Positions 48,101 to 57,473 of a stretch of 64,000 nucleotides of DNA are shown here, piece by piece (the first letter of the stretch is position 1; each line of letters opens with the position of its first letter). The position numbers and the translations under genes are program-made. Source of the DNA: Xanthoparmelia taractica (taxonomy: Eukaryota; Ascomycota; Lecanoromycetes; Lecanorales; Parmeliaceae). The DNA is taken from NCBI GenBank assembly GCA_033085395.1, contig JANQBS010000101.1:1-64000 (forward strand). The letters are read 5' to 3'. Under the pieces are notes generated by a model. That model saw only the letters and a program-made list of their open reading frames with translations, searched no databases and was not told the DNA's origin.

Positions 48101-51100
48101 CACTTCAAATGCCAAAAGCCTTGGTCTTTCCTGTGTCTTTCCACCTTGCCCGGTGCCTCAAGCTACAATCCGGAGAAGGGGTTGCTGATTGCGAAATCGT
48201 TATTAGCCTTGATCAACCTGCTCAATGCTCATCCACATATGGATTTACGTCATGTGAGCGGTTCTCCTGGTGATCCACCGCTTCTTGCGCCCTAATTGCG
48301 ATGCAGGTCTCCTCTCGTGAGCTTGCAGGGAAGAAACTGCAAGGGTACGAAAAAAGAGAGATAATTTACGAGGTGCATATTGTCCACCTTTCCGCAAGCT
48401 GTTCGTCGCTGATATGGAAAAGAACCTATCATACGAGGATGTCAGGAAGGTATGTGTGCTTGTAACCTTGACTTCCACAATACACTTTACGTTTACAACG
48501 CAATAGAGCAATGCTAACTTCCCCAGATGACAGATATAGACGTGTGAGTTATCTTTCTCGGCCATTCTCTCCTGATTTCTATATCATTTGAGTCGCCAGA
48601 CTTGTCGCAGAAGTAGAAGGGTCTTGGGATCTCCTTCCAACCCAACCTGCATCGCAAAAGAGACATGCTGACTTCTAATTTCTTGGTAGTTGGGTTATGG
48701 CCGTACGATTTCCCCATCCCCAACTGTTCTTATATGGACGGCTCTGCAATAAGCGACACATGTCATCAGGCTCCTACCATCATCTCCCATATTGCGTGGC
48801 TGTATCTTGTCAGAAAGCATGATTGCTGACCGAAAATCTGTATTAGCTTCCCAACGGGGTCGCCAAACCCTGGATAGATGCCATTGAAGAAGCCAACGGT
48901 GACAGTTTAGTCATCGATCTCAGCGCGTAAGTCAAGCCTCAGGCCCTTCGCTCTTACTGCACATCGCGATCTGAGTCTGAACACGTGTCTTCCGCATCAT
49001 GCCAATTCCAGTGTCCAGAAACGCCTTGTAATAATGCGCCTGCCAAGAAAAAGCAGTATTGACTCTTGACAGGGACTTCCGATTCGATCCCAGGTGGACA
49101 TACGGCTTGCCAGGTACGACGGCCAGTTCTGGAATCGGGTCAGATCAAGACATGCTGATTCCATCGTATAGAATTGGTAGATCGTTCGACCATTGCTAGA
49201 GCGAATCGAATCTCAAATCCTGTTCGTCATCCCCCACTCGTGGTTTTGAATTGATATCTCAACCCAGCTACTACCGTGAACAAGAGAAGCTGACTTTAAG
49301 GTATCTCTAGGGTTGTTGTGAGTTCAACTATCAATTGACACTGATTCACGTATTAAATTGGACCAGATGCGACTGCTGCACAGCTAGGAATAGGTACATC
49401 TCTTCTCAGCAGCCCTTCTGATTGGTCAATGCTCATACAACATAGCTCCTCTCCTCCCTTACATTCCCGAAGAGCCAGCTGACCCAACGATTTTCGGTGT
49501 ATCTGGCTAGTATGTATTTCCTGAAATCCTGTTGCCTCTTTGAAATTACGTACCTGGACATTGAAACATGCCTTCGGAGCATGAGATACTCGAGTGTTTT
49601 GGGATCCTCATTCTTTTTTTTTTTTGGGAAGCAATGCTGATTTGCACAGCTCCGGTGCTGGAACGAAGCCGAGTCCAAAGGTACCCATTGCCATACATAA
49701 AAGGAAATAAGGACTCCTCTGTTAATGCCTTGTTCAGAATGATGTAGAGAATCTGACCAACAAGTACGTCACCATAATTCCTTCTTTTCGTAGTAGCAAG
49801 GCTAAATCGCTTCAGTATCATACCGTACAGTACGTCCATATCCGAGAATGCAGCATGTGTTTCGCGGGCGCAACCCCATTGTTACGTCTTCGAACTCGAC
49901 TCTGATTCAAAGACGTGCTAACTTAAACCTCTACGTAGGCTTGACCGATCGTAAGCATTCGTAGCTGATGTTTAAATGACCGGTACTGAAGAGTCTCAGA
50001 CATCCATGAGCGAGAGATTTCGGAGCAACTTGGACGTTCTGTATGACTCCGAATCGAAACCTGTAGCCAAATTTCTACCCGGCTTCTACTGACCAGAACC
50101 CCCAAGGTGGCATTCATACCTCATGTGGCTGTTTGGGTATGTGTATCCTAGCGTTCTCGAAGAACGTATTTAGGAGGATCTGCAGCTAACGATGATCACA
50201 GTTCCAAGGCATCCACGTAAGGCTGGCAATTCTGCTCTTGTCGTGCCTTTTACTGACGACCTCCAAAGCATAGTATCAACATTCCACTCACGAAGTCATT
50301 TACGTCACGGGACATCAGGAATCTGTACCAAGAGAGATATGAAGGAGAAGCTCTTGTAAAAGTTGTTGGGGAGAGTCCTTTAGTATGTAGTTGCTCCTTG
50401 CAAAACCTTACCACCGCTTGGGTCGGAAGACATGTTGCCGAGTAGAAATCGCTTTATGTCCCTTGGGCTATCTCATTGTATGTACGATCTTCTCGAAAGG
50501 GAATGCTGACGATTTCGCAGGTCAAGAAAATTGCCGGCATGCACGGTGTCGAAATAGGAGGCTTTGGTACGCAAATGCTCTGGCCTGAGAAAGTAAGGCT
50601 GACTCTCAATGTGCGTAGGTGTCCATAGTAGTGGGAAGAGAGTTGTCATTAATGCCACTATCGATAAGTATGGATACCCACTCCTAAGACTCGTGTCATG
50701 ATTCATATTCTTTAACTTAAAGGAGATTTGCTGACTCACAAATCCGCGTAGCCTACTCAAAGGGGCAGCTACCCAGGGTGAGCGGCCCTTCACTTGTTTA
50801 CCCGTCTCCTGAAATGAGCTGTAAGACTCATCGCGGGAACACCTTGACTCCTGCCACTGCCTCATGACTCGATCTCCGACCTCAGAAACGAAACGACTGA
50901 CTCTGGACTTTACAGCGCTTCAAAACATCAATCTTGCCAGAGGATACTCAGAGTAAGTCTTCTCCATCCCTGGACCTCTTATCCAGAATTATTCGACAAT
51001 CCCGGCACGAGTACCCGGGGCCCAATACTCCAGATACCCATCACCCTGAAAAAATGATATTTGACTGACCCCCCATCCAGATACGAAGGCATACCCCTCG

Positions 51101-51135
51101 ACGCCAGTGACTCAGGCGGGAACATGAAGTTCTAG
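45188..51135 (+). CDS. ARG5,6: Acetylglutamate kinase / N-acetyl-gamma-glutamyl-phosphate reductase, mitochondrial precursor
   Basis: It catalyses steps 2 and 3 of arginine synthesis. The precursor starts with an Arg/Ser-rich mitochondrial presequence, followed by the kinase (VIKVGGAIITEHLEAL, VVVHGAGPQLNKIL, VLNVNADVAAGDLARAL, IVYLSEKGGLFNGDT), a C-terminal kinase extension, a second presequence-like linker (about aa 505-566), and the reductase (VALIGARGYTG, SSRELAGKKLQGY, NPGCYATAAQLG with catalytic Cys706, FIPHVAVWFQGIH). Exons: 45188-45464, 45603-45691, 45832-45873, 45931-46183, 46233-46279, 46330-46593, 46742-46779, 46839-47206, 47296-47355, 47490-47528, 47597-47626, 47678-47869, 47929-47976, 48028-48051, 48207-48253, 48307-48372, 48423-48449, 48527-48543, 48690-48702, 48847-48926, 49073-49113, 49172-49221, 49311-49317, 49367-49393, 49446-49509, 49650-49680, 49738-49763, 49816-49829, 49939-49950, 50000-50040, 50107-50136, 50202-50216, 50269-50382, 50521-50566, 50619-50667, 50752-50777, 50916-50952, 51081-51135. 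They sum to 2,706 nt (901 aa) in one frame. All introns are GT-AG and most show CTGAC/CTAAC before the acceptor. Confidence 0.93.
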
Positions 51136-51753
51136 TCCAAAGCACGTGAAGATTGGTCGTTTTTACTTCTTGTGGATATACTTTATCTACTCATGCGGAT
51201 GTGGGACAAGCCAAAGTAGCGAAGATTGATTGATTGACGTCAGCTTGGAGCAAGTTGTGCTGAGATGGGCATGATTGTATGTCTAAAGTATCTATCTACC
51301 TGTCTATCTCCTACGCACATATCAAAATAGGAAAAATAACCAAGCGGATGGAAGAGTGGCTATTCTGTAGACAAGGCGAGCGAGAAATATCAATGTCTGT
51401 CTATCTATCTATCCATCTATTTAAGGATTGAAGATGCGCGAATTGACTCGAGCGAGGTTGTCTGCAGTTTCAGCCGTGCCATGCAGGACATTGAATCAAC
51501 AGTCTTGTGCCTTTCGTGAATTTTGATCCGCTGCCTTTTCTACAAGGCGGGATGTCCAAAGAGTTGCCCTATATCTGGAATTTATACTCATCCCATTTCT
51601 AGGCTGGGCAAATCCAGAGTATCTGTTAAGCAGTAGATTCAAGATGTATGGGGCCGCTTTCTCCAATAGCCGCTTTTACGGCACCATGAATCCGCACATG
51701 GCTCATTATATACAGATCTATCATCCATTTCCAATCCCATATACCGTCAACGG
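51136..51753. other. Shared 3' region of ARG5,6 and methylcitrate synthase
   Basis: The two genes converge here. Short CTAT-type simple repeats lie near 51,290 and 51,400. No gene was seen. Confidence 0.5.
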
Positions 51754-53331
51754 CTACACCGTGTCCGCCAGCTTCAACAAGCTTAACAAATCGATGCTCT
51801 TAGGGCGCTCAATCGGCAGTCCCAACGCTCGGTCCCAGATCAACTGCGCCAGCGGTCCCATACCGCGCGAGACACCAAAGGTGACGGTGTAGTAGAGCGT
51901 TTCGCGGAGACCGTAGTGGTGGAACAGCACGCCGGAGACGCTATCCACATTCGGGAACGGGTTCTTCGTCTTGCCGTGTTCCCTCAGTACGCCTGGCGCG
52001 ATGTCGCTGGTGCGCTTCACGAGCTGGAAGACGGGATCTTGGGCGATTTCGGGGCGGGAGGAGGCGAATTCCATGAGGGCTTGGAAGCGGGGGTCGGGTT
52101 TGCGCAGGACGGCGTGTCCGTAGCCGGGGACTACCTGGTTGGAATTCAGGGTCGACCAGAGGTATTGTTTGATGGAGTCGTCGGTGAAGGAGGTGCCGAT
52201 GTGGGATTGCATTTTCAGGATCCAGCGGAGGACTTCTTGTGCTGCGAGACTGTGGAAATAGCGTTAGCTTCTGATGAGACGGGGAGATTGGTGAAGCATA
52301 CCCATGCAGAGGACCAGCAAGGCCTTGCAACCCAGCGCTGTAGCTAAGGAAAGGATCACTCAGCGCACTTCCGACCAGATGTGTAGCGTGCGCTGAAACA
52401 TTGCCGCCCTCATGGTCACCATGTAAAGCAAGGTACAGTCGTAGCAGGTCTTGGAAGTTCTCATTCTCCTTTCCACCCTTGCCTAACATGGCTGCGAAGT
52501 TGTAGGACCAGTCTTGCTCAGGGTCTACCTGTGCCGGTACCGATGCTTTGCCTTTGTAGCAGTTCTGGTAGATTCTCGCTGCTATTGTAGGTAGCTTGGC
52601 AAGCAGAGAGATGCTATCGTCGAATGTAGGTTCCCAGTAATCCTTCTTATCAATGCCCTTCTCGTACGCTTTGGCAAAAGCCGAAGAGTGGTTGAGAGCA
52701 GAGACCGCGCAGGCAAATTGAGTCATGGGATGGAGGTCCGTAGGAAAGCTGTCTACCATATGCTCGACAAATTTCGGCAGGTTGGATTTCTCAGCGAGTT
52801 CTCGAGAAAAGGCACGGATTTGTGATGTAGAGGGGACTTTGCCGGTCAGAAGCAGCCAGAACATGGCTTCGGGCAGCATTTCGGTTCCGGAGGTACCCTT
52901 GGGCAAGGCATTCTGGCAGTCTTGGATCGTCTTGCCATGGAACCGGATGCCTTCGTCTGCTTCGAGGACCGACCCTTCCCATATCATTGCTTTGAGCCCT
53001 CTACCGTGCCGGTTAGACCGATTGTAGGAGGTAACGACGGTGAATAGCGTACCTCATGCCTTTGATAATGTGGTCCACCTCAACATGACCGATTTTCTTG
53101 TGATGGCGCTCCCTGACTTTCTTCCAGAGCGCTCGCTTTGCTGGTAAAGCTTCTATAAACGTGGTCTTGAGGTCTGGTTCAGAGGCGGAGGAGTAGGCCC
53201 GTATGGATGGCGCGGGGCAAGATATGAGTCGACTCTATGACAGCATTAGGATGAGAATTGCTTTGCTCAAACAATCGGACTACCTGTAGTATGCATGCGG
53301 CTGTCGGTGCCGCCCTTGTCGTAGAGAGCAT
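51754..53331 (-). CDS. mcsA: 2-methylcitrate synthase, mitochondrial
   Basis: Minus-strand exons 53331-53284, 53234-53053, 53000-52302 and 52249-51754 give 474 aa in frame; introns are 49-52 bp. It condenses propionyl-CoA with oxaloacetate, the first step of the methylcitrate cycle. The N-terminus (MLSTTRAAPTAACIL..., then RAYSSASEPDLK) is a mitochondrial presequence. Citrate-synthase active-site regions are intact: HGDHEGGNVSAHATHLVGS, VVPGYGHAVLRKPDPR and HGKTKNPFPNVDS. Assignment to methylcitrate rather than citrate synthase rests on the C-terminal SGVLFHHYGLRETLYYTVTF and RALGLPIERPKSI segments and GKTIQDCQNALPKGTSGTEM near the N-terminus, which match McsA proteins as I know them, and on the neighbouring lyase. 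Such enzymes usually also make citrate. Confidence 0.9.
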
Positions 53332-53776
53332 AGTGTAGCTCTGGTAGGTGCCCCCACCAGCCTCAAAGATCGCTGCTGACTGGAACAGCACAAGAGCGCA
53401 GGACGGTCCAATTGGGCTCTTTACCCTTGCACGATAAGCTGATGAGCTTCAGGATTGTAATTGATGTCTGGACCTGAGGAAACAGGCCTCAAAATGATGA
53501 GAGATCGAGGGGTTGCTTCAGCAAAATAACATTTTGCGGACAAGCGGACCTCGGCCAAAACGTTTCTGGTGGGGATCTTGTTCGCATTTTTCCTCGACAA
53601 ACCTGCGCTGTGACGGCAGATAGCCGTGTAATGTAGCTCATTGAGTATGCCATTTGACGGTTGATTGGAATAACTGAGTGTCTTTTCTCTATTGACTTCT
53701 GGTACCAGGCCCTCCAAGGAGAAGTACAAGTTACTGACAGGTGTGGTCCAGGTATTTGAGGGTGGATGCTCACAAG
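53332..53776. promoter_or_regulatory. Shared divergent promoter of the methylcitrate pair
   Basis: Only 445 bp separate the start codons of the synthase (-) and the lyase (+), so both must be expressed from this segment. Joint induction by propionyl-CoA sources is a reasonable inference. I could not single out a binding site. The open frames in this stretch (for example 53421-53861, minus) have no protein features. Confidence 0.6.
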
Positions 53777-55854
53777 ATGCTTCGAATGGCTGCCAGTGGT
53801 ATTCGTAGGCAAGCTGTCCAGAGATGCATATGCCCTTCTGCCGTCTTTCGCCTTCAGCCAAGACCCGTTGTGAGAACGATGTCCACCTATCTCCCTACAG
53901 TCAAGCCACCACTCTCAACCGCGTTACCCTCGGACTCTTACCAGCTCCTTCCAATATCTGAGAAGAACGGTGCCGCTGAAGACGCTCTCTTCACCCAAGA
54001 AGTCGAAGACGTCAAGCAATGGTGGGCCTCACCTCGATATGAGGGGATCCGGAGACCATACTCTGCGGAGGATGTGGTTAGCAAGAGAGGGACACTCCAA
54101 CAAACATATCCGAGCTCTCTGATGGCAAGGAAGCTCTTCAATCTTCTTAAAGAGAGGGCTGCGGTTGGGGAGCCTGTACATACAAGTATGAAAAGCCAAA
54201 AGAGAAGATTTTCGGAGATGTGGTGCTAAATGATCGGTAGTGGGAGCCATCGATCCTGTTCAAATGACCCAACAAGCTGCCAACCAGGAAGTGCTGTACG
54301 TCTCTGGATGGGCTAGCTCATCTGTACTTACATCCACAAACGAGGTCTCTCCGGACTTTGGGGACTATCCTTACAACACCGTTCCGAATCAAGTGCAGAG
54401 ATTGTTTAAAGCACAGCAATTGCATGACCGGAAGCATTGGGATGCGAGGAGGAAGATGAGCAAGCGTGAAAAGGCGAAGACGCCATACATAGATTATATG
54501 CGGCCCATCGTTGCAGATGGGGATACTGGGTGAGGATGTGCGAAATTGGCAAACGGGGACAGGATGCTGATAATGTATCAGGCACGGAGGCCTTACTGCC
54601 GTGATGAAGCTGGCCAAACTGTTTGCGGAGAACGGCGCAGCAGCTGTACACTTTGAAGACCAACTGCACGGTGGCAAAAAGTGCGGTCACTTGGCAGGCA
54701 AGGTGCTGGTCCCTGTAGGCAAGCACATCAACCGACTGGTCGCAACTAGATTCCAATGGGATCTCATGGGCTGTGAAAGTCTCGTCATTGCTCGAACGGA
54801 CTCGGAGTCTGGCAAGCTCCTCAGTAGTGCTGTCGATGTTCGAGATCACGAATTTATCCTTGGTGTCAATGAAGATGTAGAGCCATTAGCCGAAACTCTG
54901 CAGGCCATGGAGCTCGAGGGTGCCACAGGAGCTGAAATTGACCGGTATGAAGCGAAGTGGGTAAAGGATCATAAGCTCATGACGTTCGACGAAGGTAAGG
55001 GAGCAGCTTCCTCTCCTGACTGGGATCTCACTCTAACCCTCTTCAGCTGTCATGAAGCACCTTGAGTCGGAAGGTGCGGACCAGAGCAAGATAGTTCAGT
55101 ATATTGCTCAGGTGAGAGAGGATCGTAACCTCCCCCTGTCAAGGCGACGGATTCTCGCTGCAAAGTACACAAGTTCTCCCTTGTTCTTTTCATGGGACAT
55201 CCCAAGGACTCGCGAGGGCTTTTACCACTATCAGGCCGGATTACCAGCAGCCACAAAGCGGGCAATCGAGTTCGCTCCGTATGCTGACTTGCTTTGGCTC
55301 GAGACTGCTGATCCGAATGTAGAGAAGGGTGGAAGATTTGCAAGGGAGATCAGGAAAGCTCATCCTGGGAAGCAATTAGTCTACAATCTCAGCCCGTCGT
55401 TCAACTGGATGGGTCAAGGCTTCGATGAAGCTTCCTTGAAGTCTTTTATTTGGGATCTTGCTAAACAGGGGTCAGTGCTCAATGATTGGGCTCTTGGAAA
55501 CAAAAAAAAAAGCTGATCGTCTTGCTCATAGCTTCGTTCTGCAACTGATTTCCTTGGCTGGTTTGCACTCCACCGCAGCGGTAACAGCAGAGCTTTCGAG
55601 AGAGTTCAAGGAGAATGGCATGCTGGCTTATGTAAATCTGATTCAAAGGCGCGAAAAGGAACTCGGTGTAGACGTTTTGACTCATCAGAAGTGGAGCGGA
55701 GCGGCGTATGTTGACGGCATATTGGGCGCCATTCAGAGCGGAAGTAGTGGAAGCAAAAGTATGGGCGAGGGAAACACAGAGACAGGTATTTTAATCCATC
55801 GATGCACATGCATCTCTGCGCCATACTGATGAGTCTGTCTCCACAGGGTTCTAG
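53777..55854 (+). CDS. mclA: 2-methylisocitrate lyase, mitochondrial (isocitrate lyase family)
   Basis: Six exons (53777-54185, 54241-54529, 54582-54994, 55047-55470, 55532-55785, 55847-55854) give 598 aa; the last exon is 8 nt. It splits 2-methylisocitrate to pyruvate and succinate, the last step of the methylcitrate cycle. The start ATG at 53777 adds an Arg-rich presequence (MLRMAASGIRRQAVQRC) pointing to mitochondria. The isocitrate-lyase superfamily signature KKCGHL carries catalytic Cys267; IVADGDTGHGG and LVYNLSPSFNWMGQGF are also conserved. Glyoxylate-cycle isocitrate lyases are usually shorter, without a presequence and sent to peroxisomes. Here the C-terminus ends TETGF, with no PTS1. 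The divergent synthase supports the call. Confidence 0.9.
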
Positions 55855-56200
55855 ATGAGAGCACTTGGTTTGCAAGGTATTGGCAGAGAAAAGCAGATAT
55901 CGGATTTCAGCCCTATCAACACTACCGACCTTTACATCAACAAGCCTTTCCAAACAACTCCACAATCGTGCCAAGGCTCGATCACGATAACCTCCAACCC
56001 TTGCTTTTGCTAACTAGTCCTTCCCTCACCTTGTGACTTGGATTAAGTGAGCTGCACAGAGTCCAAGTCAACCGTGACATACCGATCTGATACAACTCTT
56101 ACCCGTTACACAACCGGTTCGTGACCTTTCCAACTTCTCAACATCTGCCGCTTACGTCTTCCAGTGAGCCACCACTATAAAATCGACTTGCAAGAAAACG
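55855..56200. other. Intergenic between mclA and the coiled-coil gene
   Basis: A TATAAAA sequence lies at 56176-56182, only 19 bases before the next start codon, so it may be a chance match rather than a working TATA box. Nothing else was seen. Confidence 0.4.
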
Positions 56201-56890
56201 ATGGAAAGCAAGCCCAAAACACAGCGCAACGACCAAATGGAAGAGCTGCGGAAAATGGAGCGGAGTCTGAAGGATGATGAGCCCAAGAAAGACCTAAACA
56301 TGACGCCGCGTGACCAAATACTGGAGAAACTGCAAACTATGAAAACCCACGTTGCATTTTCCAAACTCACACTTCTCAATGCCGAAAGCGCTCTGGACAA
56401 GGACAAAGCCCGCATGGGCAAGGTCGAGGCTCAGCAAAAACAGGCAGAGCTTGCTCGCATGCAAATGTTTCAAACGGGCCTCGAAGAGGCTTACCTCGTG
56501 GGAAAAGCCGAGTTGGAAGATGCTTTGCAGCGTAAAGTCTACCTACCCAATGATCATACAGACTCTGACCTAATACCAGAGGCCGAAATGGCACTAAACT
56601 CCCACGTTGCCGACCCGATATCCGGAAATGAAAAAAAGTCGGGTGAAAGCCCTAAGGGAGAGAACGAGAGCGACTTAGCTCAAGCGGAGACAGCAGTGGA
56701 GGATGATACGACTTCCGAGGAGGCAGAAACAGACGACGATGTTCGCCACAAGGCCCTTTTTGCGAAGCTGGATGTGGTAGTGGCTCAGAACGATAGCGTG
56801 ATTGATGACCTCAAAGTGCTCCATCTTCAGACCGAAGCACTCATCAAGAAGCATGACGAGATGAAGGCTGACGCTTTGGGGGGGGTTTAA
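56201..56890 (+). CDS. Coiled-coil protein of unknown function
   Basis: Intronless, 229 aa, highly charged. Residues about 1-110 form a probable long helix or coiled coil (EELRKMERSLKDD, LEKLQTMKTHVAFSKLTLLN, KAELEDALQRK). The middle (about 120-175) is acidic, Ser/Glu-rich and disordered, and the end returns to a helical segment (KALFAKLDVVVAQNDSVIDD, LHLQTEALIKKHDEM). There is no signal, membrane segment or known domain. The start is the first ATG, and the frame is open throughout with normal codon use, so a real gene is likely. Its position between metabolic genes gives no functional clue. Confidence 0.65.
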   Translation: MESKPKTQRNDQMEELRKMERSLKDDEPKKDLNMTPRDQILEKLQTMKTHVAFSKLTLLNAESALDKDKARMGKVEAQQKQAELARMQMFQTGLEEAYLVGKAELEDALQRKVYLPNDHTDSDLIPEAEMALNSHVADPISGNEKKSGESPKGENESDLAQAETAVEDDTTSEEAETDDDVRHKALFAKLDVVVAQNDSVIDDLKVLHLQTEALIKKHDEMKADALGGV

Positions 56891-57473
56891 GGGACAAGCT
56901 GATTGAGCGTTTGTGCTCAGATCAGTAGCTTATTCAGAGACCCCAGTTGCTTAAAGGATGCATCGACGATGGTGGAGGACTCTTCCATCTGAGCCTTCTC
57001 AGATTCAATAGGGAATTGTAGCACTCTCACGTATGGCTAGGATGAATGGTCAAATCTACTGCTCTACAAGTGTGTGCGATGTTGTCTTTCCTTAAACGTT
57101 GTGGCGGACACTAGGAGTAATGGTTTCCCCGGTTTGCCGAAGCTGCAATCAATTCTTTTTTGCTGCTGACGCACCGAAAAGTCCAACAAGAGCCGAGAGC
57201 AGCTGAAAATTTCCCTGACCAGTCGCCCTTCCACGTTGTTCAATCTTCTTCCCCCTTCCCACTCCAGATTCTTTTCCCCGAGGGCTGCTGGTTCACCCTT
57301 CTGTATTGCATCTATACTCCTCTCCACTCCCTCCTGCGACAACAAAACCCTACTGCTCTGAGCCACTCTACAACGTTGAGCCTTGAGCCCTCACAGCCCG
57401 GGAAAAAGTACAAGCCTCTGCGCTCTAGAACTCGGAACCTGTGCAACCCCCTTTCCTACATCGCCATCAGAGA
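56891..57473. promoter_or_regulatory. Upstream region of the EF3-like gene
   Basis: About 580 bp. The last 250 bp are pyrimidine-rich (runs such as CTTCTTCCCCCTTCCC and CCTCTCCACTCCCTCC), a feature of strongly expressed fungal translation genes. No TATA box is clear. Confidence 0.5.

Noticed and set aside
45188..51135. ARG5,6 read as a pseudogene because no long open frame spans it
   Set aside because: All 38 pieces join through GT-AG introns, most with branch sites, into one frame of 902 codons with every catalytic motif present. Random decay would not preserve this.
53421..53861. 146-codon minus-strand frame between mcsA and mclA
   Set aside because: It overlaps the start of mclA, has no motif, and covers the shared promoter region.
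53777..55854. Glyoxylate-cycle isocitrate lyase
   Set aside because: The mitochondrial presequence, absence of a peroxisomal C-terminus, family-specific segments and pairing with methylcitrate synthase favour 2-methylisocitrate lyase.
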